Counted from the first letter of the stretch, positions 7,832 through 16,924 are shown. The stretch is 64,000 nt of DNA from an uncultured Streptomyces sp. (GCF_947488945.1 NZ_CANLBS010000001.1:461978-525977), one strand, 5' to 3'. The notes: a model not told the origin generated them from the sequence alone. A program made the numbers and translations.

Positions 7832-9163
7832 TCATACCTCCGCGTACCCGAGCCGGGCCTGCGCGGGCGCCTCGGCGGGACGGCGAAGGTATACCGCCCA
7901 GGTGAGCGCGAAACACACCGCGTAGAAGGCGAGGAAGGACCAGAACGCCGCCGTGCCGGAGCCCGAGGTCTGGAAGGACTGGCGGAAGGCGAGGTTGATG
8001 GCGAGGCCGCCGAGCGCGCCGACCGCGCCGATCAGCCCCATCGCCGCGCCGGACAGCCGCCGGCCGTACGCCGCCGCTTCCTCGCCCACCATGCCCCGGG
8101 CGAGCGCCTGGGCGTGGAAGATGCCGGGGATCATCTTGTACGTCGATCCGTTGCCGAGGCCGCTCAGGACGAACAGGGAGATGAAGCCGACGAGGAAGAC
8201 CGGCAGCGACTCGGTGCCGGAGGCGTACACGACGACCGCGGTGGCGGCCGCCATCACGGCGAAGGTCCACAGGGTGATGCGGGCGCCGCCGAACCGGTCG
8301 GCGAGCTTCCCGCCGACGGGCCGGATCAGCGAGCCGAGCAGCGGGCCGATGAAGGTGAGCGAGGCCGCCTGGAGCGGGGTGCGGCCGAACTGCGTCTGGA
8401 GCACCAGGCCGAAGGCGAAGCTGTAACCGATGAAGGAGCCGAAGGTGCCGATGTAGAGCACCGCCATGAGCCAGGTGTGCGGCTCGCGGACCGCCTGCTT
8501 CGCGGCGCCGGAGTCGTTGCGCACCGGTGCCAGGTTGTCCATGTACCGGGCGGCGCACAGGGCGGCGACCACGACCAGCGGGACGTAGACGCCGAGCAGG
8601 AGGCGGGGGTGGGTCGCGCCGGCGGTGCCGATGACCAGCAGTCCGACGAGCTGCACCACGGGGACGCCGATGTTGCCGCCGCCCGCGTTGAGCCCGAGCG
8701 CCCAGCCCTTCTCACGGAGCGGGAAGAAGGCGTTGATGTTGGTCATGGACGAGGCGAAGTTGCCGCCGCCGATGCCCGCCAGCGCCGCGACCAGCACGAA
8801 GGCGGTGTACGAGGTGCCCGGCTCCATCACCACGAAGGCGGCGACGGTCGGCACCAGCAGCAGCAGCGCGCTCGCCACCGTCCAGTTGCGTCCCCCGAAC
8901 CGCGCCACCGCGAAGGTGTACGGGACCCGCACCAGCGCCCCGACCAGGGTGGCGGTGGAGATCAGGAAGAACTTCCCGGCCGGGTCGATGCCGTACTCCG
9001 GTCCCATGAACAGGACCATGACGGACCACAGGCTCCAGACCGAGAAGCCGACGTGCTCGGAGAAGACGGAGAACCAGAGGTTCCGGCGGGCGACGCGTCT
9101 GCCGCCGTCCCTCCAGAACGTCTCGTCCTCGGGGTCCCAGCGTTCGATCCAACGACCAGCCAT
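7832..9163 (-). CDS. narK: nitrate/nitrite transporter, major facilitator superfamily
   Basis: A 443-residue, roughly 12-helix membrane carrier of the NarK family, importing nitrate or exporting nitrite. Signature features are RVPYTFAVARFGGRNWT, the nitrate-signature-like glycine-rich helix GIGGGNFASSMTNINAFFP, the second one with GLNAGGGNIGVPVVQ, and the GGKLADRFGGAR loop. The start ATG (MAGRWIERWDPED) is preceded by GGAGG six bases upstream. It lies directly upstream of nnaR on the same strand, consistent with nitrate assimilation under NnaR/GlnR control. The upstream 140 bp contain scattered GTCAC and GAAAC half sites like GlnR boxes, but spacing is not canonical. Confidence 0.9.
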   Translation of the reverse strand: MAGRWIERWDPEDETFWRDGGRRVARRNLWFSVFSEHVGFSVWSLWSVMVLFMGPEYGIDPAGKFFLISTATLVGALVRVPYTFAVARFGGRNWTVASALLLLVPTVAAFVVMEPGTSYTAFVLVAALAGIGGGNFASSMTNINAFFPLREKGWALGLNAGGGNIGVPVVQLVGLLVIGTAGATHPRLLLGVYVPLVVVAALCAARYMDNLAPVRNDSGAAKQAVREPHTWLMAVLYIGTFGSFIGYSFAFGLVLQTQFGRTPLQAASLTFIGPLLGSLIRPVGGKLADRFGGARITLWTFAVMAAATAVVVYASGTESLPVFLVGFISLFVLSGLGNGSTYKMIPGIFHAQALARGMVGEEAAAYGRRLSGAAMGLIGAVGALGGLAINLAFRQSFQTSGSGTAAFWSFLAFYAVCFALTWAVYLRRPAEAPAQARLGYAEV

Positions 9164-9273
9164 CACGGGCCTCCACAGGTGGGTCGGGGTGTCGTGCCCG
9201 ACGCTAAGGAGCCCGCGTTTCGGCGCCCCGCCAGAGAGGTGACCGGGGCGCAACCTTGCTCTCACCCGGACCG

Positions 9274-9296
9274 GGCGCGGCCGGTGAGGCCGCGCC
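9274..9296 (-). terminator. short hairpin between acyltransferase and narK
   Basis: A 9-bp perfect stem (9274-9282 with 9288-9296, loop of five) lies 9 bp beyond the acyltransferase stop on the minus strand. It probably ends the mat operon transcript. Confidence 0.5.
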
Positions 9297-9304
9297 GTCG
9301 GGCG

Positions 9305-10876
9305 TCAACCGCGCGTGAACATTGTCCCGTTCGGGTGAGGGGCGGGTCCGTCGCCGGGGGCCGGGGCCTTCGGCCGGCCCCGTACCGCACCGTTCGGCCA
9401 CAGGCGCGGCCGGCGCTTGGCGGCGAGGTCCTCGGCCCAGCCGAAGGCCAGCACGCAGAGCGCGATCAGCGCCCAGGCCAGCAGCAGCACCGGCACCCAG
9501 CTCTCCAGCAGCCAGGGCACGTGCGCGCCGAGCCAGTCCACCGACCACAGCCGGTCGTACAGCCCCGCGGCGGCGAGGATGCACACGTTGTGCCAGAGGT
9601 AGACGGTCACCGCACGCGAGTTGAGCAGGGTGACGGTGGAGTCCCAGTTCTTCAGCCGGTCGGGCCACTCGGTCCAGGACGGGCTGTAGTGCAGCAGCAG
9701 GAGCACGCAGCCGAACGACCACAGCGCCTGCGCCAGCGGGATCGAGTCCAGGTCGAACCCGGTGCGGAACCCCTCGTGCGTGGCCCACCAGAGCCCGGCC
9801 CCCGCGAACACGGGCGCCAGGGACGGCACCACGTACGCCGGGAGCCGTTTCAGGATGCCCTCCTGGTGCGCCATGCCGAGCACCCAGCAGGCGCCGAAGG
9901 TGGCGAAGTCGGTGATCGCGGAGTCGATCCGCTCCGGGGTCGTCACCAGTTCCCGGGACATCACGACGGCCAGCGCCAGCGGGGCCAGCAGCGTGGGCCA
10001 CGGGAACCGGCGCAGGGCGCGCAGGATCAGCGGCGACAGCAGGACGTACCAGAGGTAGGCGCGGATGTACCAGAGCGGACCGCCGAGCTCGCTCGGCCAA
10101 CTGGAGTCCAGGAAGCCGTGCACACCGGGGAGTTGCTCGGCGAACGGCGGGTCGCTCAGCGGCAGCACCCAGAACAGCAGGTGCGCCCACCACCATCCGG
10201 GGTGGCCGTCCGCGTCCGGTCCCCAGCCCTGCGCCACCATGCCGGTGACACCGATCGCGCCGAGCAGCCACAGCGGAGGCACCAGCCGGCGGATCCGGCT
10301 GCGGACCACCTGCACGGCGGGCCGCTTCAGCGAGCGGGCCATCAGGGTCCCGGCGAGCGCGAACATCACGCCCATGGACGGGAAGACGAGGGGCAGCCAG
10401 GCCCAGCCGGTCAGGTGGTAGAGCACCACGCGGAACAGCGCGATCGCGCGCAGCAGGTCGAAGTACCGGTCCCGGCCCGGCTTCCCCGGAGCGGCACCGG
10501 TCTCCTCGGCCTTCTCCGCCGCACCCGGAGCCTCCTCGGGGTGCAGTCCCTCGTGCAACTCCGCGAACACCCGCGGCGGGTGGACGTGCTGGTCGTCGTG
10601 GGCGTACGCGTCGTGGGCGTACGTGTCGTGGGCGTACGTGTCCCGGGCGTACGCGGGACCGGGGTACGCCACGCCGGGAGGGGCCGTCCGGGCGGGCGGG
10701 TAGCCGTGGCCCGAGGCGGGCGGGTAGCCGTGGCCGGGGCTCGGCGAAGCCGCCTGGGCCGGCGGGTAGCCGTAGCCGGAGCCGGACGGGGTTTCCCGCA
10801 CGGGCGGGTAGCCGTGATCCGGGGCCGAGGGGTGGTCGGGGTGCGCGGCGGGGCGGCCGGTGTTCTGGTCGCTCAT
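9305..10876 (-). CDS. membrane acyltransferase, acyltransferase-3 family, with repetitive cytoplasmic N-terminus
   Basis: A 523-residue integral membrane protein of the acyltransferase-3 family, which transfers acetyl or succinyl groups to extracellular or wall sugars. The first 140 residues are low complexity with HGYPPA-type repeats and a YAHDTYAHDAYAHD run; the DNA shows matching short repeats at about 10600-10760. The catalytic-type region begins RDRYFDLLRAIALFRVVLYHLTGW, with the family's conserved histidine, and about ten membrane helices follow. Its ATG overlaps the matB stop codon (ATGA), so translation is probably coupled. That argues that it modifies the polymer made by MatB. The donor and position of modification are unknown. 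Confidence 0.8.
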   Translation of the reverse strand: MSDQNTGRPAAHPDHPSAPDHGYPPVRETPSGSGYGYPPAQAASPSPGHGYPPASGHGYPPARTAPPGVAYPGPAYARDTYAHDTYAHDAYAHDDQHVHPPRVFAELHEGLHPEEAPGAAEKAEETGAAPGKPGRDRYFDLLRAIALFRVVLYHLTGWAWLPLVFPSMGVMFALAGTLMARSLKRPAVQVVRSRIRRLVPPLWLLGAIGVTGMVAQGWGPDADGHPGWWWAHLLFWVLPLSDPPFAEQLPGVHGFLDSSWPSELGGPLWYIRAYLWYVLLSPLILRALRRFPWPTLLAPLALAVVMSRELVTTPERIDSAITDFATFGACWVLGMAHQEGILKRLPAYVVPSLAPVFAGAGLWWATHEGFRTGFDLDSIPLAQALWSFGCVLLLLHYSPSWTEWPDRLKNWDSTVTLLNSRAVTVYLWHNVCILAAAGLYDRLWSVDWLGAHVPWLLESWVPVLLLAWALIALCVLAFGWAEDLAAKRRPRLWPNGAVRGRPKAPAPGDGPAPHPNGTMFTRG

Positions 10877-13071
10877 CCGACGGGCCTCCGGTGCGTCGCG
10901 GTGGGCCGGGGGCCCGGGGCCCCGCCCGGAGTGTCGACCACGCCGGTGCGGCGCAGCTTCTGCCAGCGCAGCCGGCCGCCGGTCAGCGCGGTGATCCAGG
11001 ACTGGAGCAGCACGACGTACATCAACTGGCGGTACAGGATCTGCTGGAGCGGCAGCGAGATCAGGTGGACCATCTTCTCCCGGTCCAGCCGGAACGCGTA
11101 CGCGGCGCAGACCGCCTGCACCATCAGGACCCCGAACCAGGCGGCCACGGTCTTGCCGGTGGGCCCGAACAGCAGGCCGTAGAGGAGGAAGACGTCGATC
11201 AGCGGCGCCAGCAGCGGGGCCACGACCATGAAGAGGGAGACGAACGGCAGCCCGACCCGGCCGAAGCGGCCCGAGTGGCCCCGCTCCAGGACCGCGTGCC
11301 GGTGCTTCCAGATCGCCTGCATGGTGCCGTACGACCAGCGGTAGCGCTGGGACCAGAGCTGCTGCACCGACTCCGGCGCCTCGGTCCAGGCGCGGGCGTT
11401 CTCGGCGTAGACGACGTGCCAGCCGTCGCGGTGCAGCGCCATGGTGATGTCGGTGTCCTCGGCGAGGGTGTCCTCGCTCATCCCGCCGACCCGGTCGAGG
11501 GCCTCGCGGCGGAACGCGCCGACCGCGCCGGGGATGGTGGGCATGCAGCGCAGCACGTCGTACATGCGGCGGTCCAGGTTGAAGCCCATCACGTACTCGA
11601 TGTGCTGCCAGGCGCCGATCAGCGAGTCCCGGTTGCCGACCTTGGCGTTGCCGGCGACGGCCCCGACCTTGGGGTCGCCGAACGGCTGGACCAACTCACG
11701 GATGGTGGTCGGCTCGAAGACGGTGTCGCCGTCCATCATCACGACGATGTCGTACCGGGCGTGCGCGATGCCGTTGTTGAGCGCGGCGGGCTTGCCCGCG
11801 TTGCGCTGGCGGACCACCCGCACCCGGGGCAGCCGCATCGCCTCGACCAGGTCGGCGGTCCCGTCGGTCGATCCGTCGTCGATGACGATGATCTCGATCG
11901 GATGGTCGCTGGCCATCAGCGAACGCACCGTCGCCTCGATGCACTTGCGCTCGTTGTACGCCGGCACCAGGACGGAGACCGGCCGGGCCACCGGGTCGCC
12001 CCACCGGAAGTTCTTCCTGCGGACCTTGCGGGCGTGCAGGAAGGAGAGGAGGAGCATCAGCCCGAACCGGGAGATGACCAGGACGCCGATGACGGCGAGG
12101 CCGACCACCAGGACGCCGGTGACCTCCTCGGAGACGCCGACCGCGGTCACGAACGCCTTGCCCTGCCAGAGCGCGAACCCCGCGGCCGGGGTGTGCGCGC
12201 TGGAGGTGCCGAGCGCACCGGTGAGGTGGGTGAACTCGTACCCCTCTGCCCGCATGTCGGGGAGGAACCGGTCGAGTGCCGCCAGCGTCTGGGAGCGGTC
12301 GCCGCCGGAGTCGTGCATGAGGACGATGGCGCCCTCGCCGTCGTGCGGCGTGGCGTTCTCGATGATGGTGCGGACGCCGGGGCGCTTCCAGTCCTCGCTG
12401 TCGCGGTCGTTGACCACGGTGAGGTAGCCGCGGCTGCCGATGTACTGGGTGACGGGCCAGGACTTGTTGTCCATGGCGTCGGCGAACGAGGAGTAGGGCG
12501 GGCGGAACAGCGAGGTGCGGATGCCCGCCGCTCCGGCCAGCGCCAGCTGGTTCTCGGCGAGTTCCCAGTCGATGCGGCTGGTCGACTGGTAGGAGAGGTC
12601 GGGGTGGTTGAAGGTGTGCAGCCCCACCTCGTGGCCCTCGGCCACCATGCGGGCGACGATCTCCGGGTAGCGGGAGGCCATGGTGCCGGTGACGAAGAAG
12701 ACGCCGTGCGCGTCGTACTCCTTCAGCTTGTCCAGCACGCGCGGGGTCCAGACCGGGTCCGGGCCGTCGTCGAAGGTGAGGACGATCCTGTGGTCGGGCA
12801 CCCGCAGCGACTGGGCGGGCCGGGTGGTGGAACGGGCGTCGATGACCGGCCCGCCGTCCAGGATCTCGTCCGGCACCTGCGAGGTGGAGGCGGGGGCCTG
12901 GATGCGGTGGTCGGCGAGGATCTCGCTGTGCACGTAGCCGCGCAGGACGAGCATGGCGAGCAGGGCCACGAGCAGCAGCGACGGCAGCAGAAAGCGCATC
13001 GGGAAGGCCCGGTGCCGCTTCTTCGGCTGCTTGTGCCGGTTGTTCCTGACCCGCGGGGCGGGCTGAGTCAT
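10873..13071 (-). CDS. matB: bifunctional polysaccharide deacetylase / family 2 glycosyltransferase (MatB-like, PNAG-type synthase)
   Basis: A 732-residue membrane enzyme fusing two activities. After a basic N-terminus and one membrane helix (about 27-45), a NodB-type deacetylase domain faces outside: TFDDGPDP near residue 98, HTFNHPD near 150 and RPPYS near 190. A second membrane segment near 310-335 leads to a cytosolic processive GT2 domain with DDGSTDGT near 396, MDGDT near 443, EDTDI near 541 and QRYRW near 574, followed by C-terminal helices. This is the organisation of streptomycete MatB, reported to make a poly-beta-1,6-GlcNAc polymer needed for hyphal clumping and adhesion. All catalytic motifs appear intact. 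The start codon abuts the TAG of the preceding gene and the stop overlaps the acyltransferase start, so the three genes form one coupled operon. Confidence 0.85.
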   Translation of the reverse strand: MTQPAPRVRNNRHKQPKKRHRAFPMRFLLPSLLLVALLAMLVLRGYVHSEILADHRIQAPASTSQVPDEILDGGPVIDARSTTRPAQSLRVPDHRIVLTFDDGPDPVWTPRVLDKLKEYDAHGVFFVTGTMASRYPEIVARMVAEGHEVGLHTFNHPDLSYQSTSRIDWELAENQLALAGAAGIRTSLFRPPYSSFADAMDNKSWPVTQYIGSRGYLTVVNDRDSEDWKRPGVRTIIENATPHDGEGAIVLMHDSGGDRSQTLAALDRFLPDMRAEGYEFTHLTGALGTSSAHTPAAGFALWQGKAFVTAVGVSEEVTGVLVVGLAVIGVLVISRFGLMLLLSFLHARKVRRKNFRWGDPVARPVSVLVPAYNERKCIEATVRSLMASDHPIEIIVIDDGSTDGTADLVEAMRLPRVRVVRQRNAGKPAALNNGIAHARYDIVVMMDGDTVFEPTTIRELVQPFGDPKVGAVAGNAKVGNRDSLIGAWQHIEYVMGFNLDRRMYDVLRCMPTIPGAVGAFRREALDRVGGMSEDTLAEDTDITMALHRDGWHVVYAENARAWTEAPESVQQLWSQRYRWSYGTMQAIWKHRHAVLERGHSGRFGRVGLPFVSLFMVVAPLLAPLIDVFLLYGLLFGPTGKTVAAWFGVLMVQAVCAAYAFRLDREKMVHLISLPLQQILYRQLMYVVLLQSWITALTGGRLRWQKLRRTGVVDTPGGAPGPRPTATHRRPVG

Positions 13072-13680
13072 CTAAAGGGCGCTTTCTCGTTCTTGCCCTG
13101 TCGGCGGGACCGAACCGGGGCTGCCGGAGGCGGACTCCGGGGCGTCCGGGGACAGGGAGGGCGACGGCAGCGCGCTGGGCGGGAAAGACACCGCCGGCAC
13201 GGAGGCGCTCCGGCTCGCCCCGCCGGCGGCGGGGGCCTCGGCCGGGGCTGCGGCGCTCTCGGCCGGATTCCCGCTCGGGGCGGGCGAGACGCTCGCCGAG
13301 AGCGGGGCCTCACCGACCTCCGGGTCGGCGACCCCGGCGGTGCCGCCGTCCGCGGCGGAGGCGCTGGGGGCGGGCGGGGCGGACGCGGACCCGGTGGGGT
13401 CGGCGACGGCCGGTTCCCCGTCGGTGAGGCCGGGCGCCGAGCCCTTCTGGTCCTGGCCGGTGAGCGGGAGCCAGGGCGCGGCCGAGCTGCCGCCGAAGAC
13501 GGACATGACGAGGGTGACGGCGAAGGCCGCACAGGCGAGCGCGATCAGCCAGCCCACCTTGCGCAGCGTCTTGCCCCGCCGGCCGCTCTCGTCGACGAAG
13601 ACCGGCCCGTCCTGCCCCTCGGCGGTACCCGGCTGCACGGCCAGTTCGGAGAGCTTGCGCCCCACCCCGTCGAGCTGCAT
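13072..13680 (-). CDS. matA: single-pass membrane protein with Pro/Ala/Ser-rich outer tail, first gene of the mat operon
   Basis: About 202 residues: a charged cytosolic segment (MQLDGVGRKLSELAVQ, then DESGRRGKTLRKVG), one membrane helix (about residues 44-62, WLIALACAAFAVTLVMSVF), and a long extracellular tail of Ala, Pro, Ser and Gly. No enzymatic motif is visible. It abuts matB (TAG then ATG) and so probably assists polymer synthesis or export. The symbol matA rests on position and my memory of the S. coelicolor locus and is less sure than matB. The ATG at 13680 has a GAGG site five bases upstream. The frame stays open and protein-like for at least 25 more codons (RTAVDNWREGTWAGHSHEP), so a GTG near 13752 is a possible earlier start. 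Confidence 0.65.
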   Translation of the reverse strand: MQLDGVGRKLSELAVQPGTAEGQDGPVFVDESGRRGKTLRKVGWLIALACAAFAVTLVMSVFGGSSAAPWLPLTGQDQKGSAPGLTDGEPAVADPTGSASAPPAPSASAADGGTAGVADPEVGEAPLSASVSPAPSGNPAESAAAPAEAPAAGGASRSASVPAVSFPPSALPSPSLSPDAPESASGSPGSVPPTGQERESAL

Positions 13681-13752
13681 CGTCACCTCGTGGGGCTCGT
13701 GACTGTGCCCCGCCCACGTGCCTTCTCGCCAATTGTCCACAGCTGTACGCAC

Positions 13753-14632
13753 ATCCCCCAACTCAATGATTCCGGCGCACACGGGTGACTGGTTCGCGTG
13801 TGGTCGGACGCGCCGGGTCCCCCACCCTGTCGTCCACGCCCCCGCGTCACCCCGCTCCGGAGGATGAATGTAGCGCACGAAGCTGACGGCAAACCCCTTG
13901 CGTCGGCTCTTGAGTTCGCTCGGGACACCACCCGGCCAGGCGCTTCCGCTTCTCCGCCGCGCAGACCGGTTGGCCGGACCACCTACCCTTGCGCTGAGCG
14001 AAGTTGAACCACTGCCGTACGGCGTGCGTCCGGGTGGGAACCGTCTATCGTTTCCACCCCGGGCCGAGGCGGGACCGGGCGGCACCCCACGTCCGCCGGA
14101 CGCCGCTCGGACGACGTGCGGGCGAGGGACCGGCGCTCGATCCGTCACGGATCGGGCAGAAACGTTCAGTAACGCTCACGCGCGACCATTTCAGGCGGGA
14201 TCACCGTTGATATCCGGCCAGACCGCCCCCGACACCCGTACAGAGGGTCGGGCGACGCCGGTCCGCCGCGCGTTTCACCCTTCGAAAAGCCGTACGCACG
14301 GGTGCGCGAGGGAAGCGTGCGCACTTCGGCGTCCCACCCGTAGACGCCCCGCCCACCCGCGCCGACCAGTCCATCCCCCGCCCCCGAGCCGGTCGGCCCT
14401 GCCCGCCGTACGCCGGACACCGGGGGCACCGGACACCGGCCGGTACACCGCCGGGCGTAGCGGTAGCCGTCGCCGTCGCGTGCAAGGTGAACGCGCCGGC
14501 GGCGTCACTCCCGCCCCCGGCGGAGACCGCCTTCCCCGACAGCGTGAAGTCCGGTGGCCGGCAGAACTGATCCATGGGCGCACACCCGTCCGCGTTCTCC
14601 CGTTCCCGCGTTTCCCCCGCAGAACGCGGAAA
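13753..14632. other. gap with no supported gene
   Basis: About 880 bp between matA and the tmRNA terminator. Open frames occur on both strands, but all are compositionally poor, without ribosome binding sites or recognisable domains. The part nearest matA must contain the mat operon promoter. No tRNA, repeat family or clear hairpin was found. Confidence 0.5.
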
Positions 14633-14670
14633 AGCCTCCGCCCCGCGAACGAATTCGCGGGGCGGAGGCT
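14633..14670 (-). terminator. intrinsic terminator of tmRNA
   Basis: A perfect 17-bp stem (14633-14649 with 14654-14670, loop CGAA) ends 10 bp from the tmRNA 3' end. Reading the minus strand, TTTTCC follows the stem. Confidence 0.85.
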
Positions 14671-14679
14671 TACATGGGG

Positions 14680-15067
14680 TGGTGGAGATGGCGGGAATCG
14701 AACCCGCGTCCAACGGTGCGGAACCAGGGCTTCTCCGAGTGCAGTTCGCTGCGCTTTTCTCGGCCCCGGAGGTCACGCGAACAAGCCTCCGACAGGCCCA
14801 GTCACTGTTTGATTTCCTCTTCGGACCCGTGACCGGACCGAAGAGTTTAGATCTCTAGATTATGCCAGGATCCGGGTCGAGATCATGCCCGGGCTGACAC
14901 TCCGCAGAGTCTTCGCTCAGCTGCTAATTAGGCAGCGAGGGCGAAGGCGGAGGAATCGCGCTTGGAATTGGCGATTATTGTTTGCGACATATGGTTTACG
15001 AGATCATTGCCGCTTCCTCGACTCGCTTCCCCTGCTTCGACATCCGCTGTCGAAACCGATCATCCCC
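14680..15067 (-). ncRNA. ssrA: transfer-messenger RNA (tmRNA)
   Basis: A 388-nt tmRNA that, with SmpB, rescues stalled ribosomes and tags the unfinished peptide for proteolysis. On the minus strand the 5' end GGGGATGATCGG and the 3' end CATCTCCACCA pair as an acceptor stem with encoded CCA. The T-arm is seen as GGTTCGATTCC. The tag frame at 14928-14972 reads ANSKRDSSAFALAA and ends in TAA, a typical actinobacterial degron with a terminal ALAA. Pseudoknot regions lie on both sides of the tag. It is directly downstream of smpB, the usual streptomycete arrangement. The 5' and 3' ends are judged from the acceptor pairing. Confidence 0.95.
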
Positions 15068-15209
15068 ATGTGGTGTTGTCAATCAATCCGCGCACCCGCT
15101 GTGAGGTGCACGGCCCATCGTACGTGACCAACGCCGCGTGATGCCAGCGTATTCCGCTCCGGCCCCCGCCGAGCCCCCGCCGGGAGCCCTCGGCAGGCCC
15201 GCGCCTCCC

Positions 15210-15698
15210 TCAGGCGCTGCGCTGCCGGCGGCGGACCGCGGCGATGGCGCGGTTGGTCTCGCGGGTGTCCTGCTTCTCCCGGAGCGTCTGACGCTTGTCG
15301 TACTCCTTCTTGCCCTTGGCCAGCGCGATCTCGCACTTGACCCGGCCGTCCTTGAAGTACAGGGCCAGCGGCACGATGGTGTGCCCGGTCTCCTGGGACT
15401 TCGACTCCAGCTTGTCGATCTCCGCCCGGTGCAGCAGCAGCTTCCGCTTCCGCTTGGCCGCGTGGTTGGTCCACGTCCCCTGGACGTACTCCGGGACGTG
15501 GATGTTGTGCAGCCACGCCTCGTGGTCGTCGATCTGCACGAACCCGTCCACCAGCGAGGCCCGCCCCATGCGCAGGGACTTCACCTCGGTGCCCATCAGG
15601 ACGAGCCCGCACTCGTAGGTGTCGAGGATCGTGTAGTCGTGCCGCGCCTTCTTGTTCTGCGCGATCATCTTGCGCCCGGTGTCTTTTTCCTTGGCCAT
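15210..15698 (-). CDS. smpB: SsrA-binding protein SmpB
   Basis: A 162-residue cytosolic protein that binds the tRNA-like part of tmRNA and brings it to stalled ribosomes. Recognisable segments: [40 protein letters not shown], the H-N-I-H-V-P-E-Y region, and a basic C-terminal tail ending RRRQRSA, which enters the empty mRNA channel. The tmRNA gene begins 142 bp downstream on the same strand. The preceding S41 protease gene ends 18 bp upstream, so the two may share a transcript. Confidence 0.97.
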   Translation of the reverse strand: MAKEKDTGRKMIAQNKKARHDYTILDTYECGLVLMGTEVKSLRMGRASLVDGFVQIDDHEAWLHNIHVPEYVQGTWTNHAAKRKRKLLLHRAEIDKLESKSQETGHTIVPLALYFKDGRVKCEIALAKGKKEYDKRQTLREKQDTRETNRAIAAVRRRQRSA

Positions 15699-15716
15699 AG
15701 TGCGGTCATTTTCGCA

Positions 15717-16904
15717 CTACGACCCACCCCCGAGGCCACTCAATACCCGCTCGGCCTCCTGCTGGGCCCGTGCGGACACCGCCAGGTCCGGTGTGATGCC
15801 CTCGCCGTCCACGCTCCGGCCCGCCGGGGTGCGGTAGTGCCCCACGGTCAGTTCGGCCACCGCGCCGCCCGGCAGCTCGCTGGGCATCTGCACCGACCCC
15901 TTGCCGAAGGTCCGGCTCCCCACGGTGACCGCCCGGCCCCGGTCCTGCAGGGCGCCCGTCAGCAGTTCCGCCGCGCTCATGGTGCCCCCGTCCACCAGGA
16001 CCACCAGCGGCCGCACGGTGTCCCCGCCCGGCTCCGCGTACAGCGCACGCTGCTCGCCGCGTACGTCGTAGGTGGCGACCAGGCCGCCGTCCAGGAAGGC
16101 CGAGGCTGCCGAGACGGCCTCGGTGACCAGGCCGCCGGAATTGGCCCGCAGATCCAGCAGGACCCCGGCGTCGGCCGGCGCGGCACGGACCGCGCGGCGG
16201 ACCTCCGCCCCGGTCCCCCGGGTGAACGCGGCGACCTTGATCAGTACCGGGCCCGCCTCGTCCGCCCCGAGGGCGCGCACGGTGACGTCCTCGGTGGAGA
16301 GGCTGGCCCGGCGCAGCGTCTTCGTCCGGGCCCGGCCGTCCCGCTCCAGCTCCAGCACCACCGGCGTGCCCGCCGCCGCGCCCGTACCGTCGCCGCGCAG
16401 CAGCGCCACCGTCTCGGCGACCGGGCGGCCGGCGACCCGGGTGCCGTCCACCGACGTCAGCACGTCACCGGCCCGGATGCCCGCCAAGTCGGCGGGACCG
16501 CCCGGCTCGACCCGCCGGACGTGTACCCCGCCGTCGGCGGTGCGGCGGGCGGAGAGACCGACTCCGGTGTACGTGCCGTCGAGCGCCCGCTCGAACTCGG
16601 CGTACTCGCTCTGGTCGTAGACCGCGCCCCAGCGGTCGCCGCTGCGGCTGACGACGTCCTGCGCCGCCTCCTTGCCCGACTTGCCGTCGGCCTCCGCGTC
16701 GGCGGCCGCCTCGGCGACCTCCTCGCGGTCGACCGGGGCCACGGTGGAGGCGACCGAGCGGGCCTGGATGCCGGTCTCCGGCTTCGCGCCGTGCGGCAAC
16801 GAGCCGGTGGCGGCGGCGGCTCCGAGGACGCTCATGAAGACGAGCGTGAGGGCTGCTCCGCGGCCCGGGCCGCGGAGCCCAGAACAGTGCGGGCGGTCCG
16901 ACAT
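15717..16904 (-). CDS. S41-family C-terminal processing peptidase
   Basis: A 395-residue secreted or membrane-anchored serine peptidase (tail-specific protease family). After a hydrophobic N-terminal segment (about 15-35, AALTLVFMSVLGAAAATG), a PDZ domain is seen (YTGVGLSARR, then GPADLAGIRAGDVLTSVDGT). The catalytic core follows, with the serine in VDGGTMSAAELLTGAL and the lysine in FGKGSVQ. The ATG at 16904 has no ribosome binding site, but TAGACT lies eight bases upstream, so the mRNA is probably leaderless. Longer starts add only arginine-rich low-complexity sequence. It sits between ftsX and smpB. Tail-specific proteases cut C-terminal degrons, which is suggestive beside tmRNA, but this is inference. 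Confidence 0.85.
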   Translation of the reverse strand: MSDRPHCSGLRGPGRGAALTLVFMSVLGAAAATGSLPHGAKPETGIQARSVASTVAPVDREEVAEAAADAEADGKSGKEAAQDVVSRSGDRWGAVYDQSEYAEFERALDGTYTGVGLSARRTADGGVHVRRVEPGGPADLAGIRAGDVLTSVDGTRVAGRPVAETVALLRGDGTGAAAGTPVVLELERDGRARTKTLRRASLSTEDVTVRALGADEAGPVLIKVAAFTRGTGAEVRRAVRAAPADAGVLLDLRANSGGLVTEAVSAASAFLDGGLVATYDVRGEQRALYAEPGGDTVRPLVVLVDGGTMSAAELLTGALQDRGRAVTVGSRTFGKGSVQMPSELPGGAVAELTVGHYRTPAGRSVDGEGITPDLAVSARAQQEAERVLSGLGGGS

Positions 16905-16924
16905 GGGTGCGAGTCTAGGACAAA

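Noticed and set aside
14554..14858. Plus-strand small frames over the tmRNA 3' end (reading MAGIEPASN or similar)
   Set aside because: This is a well-known artefact of translating the reverse complement of a tRNA-like T-arm; the locus is tmRNA.
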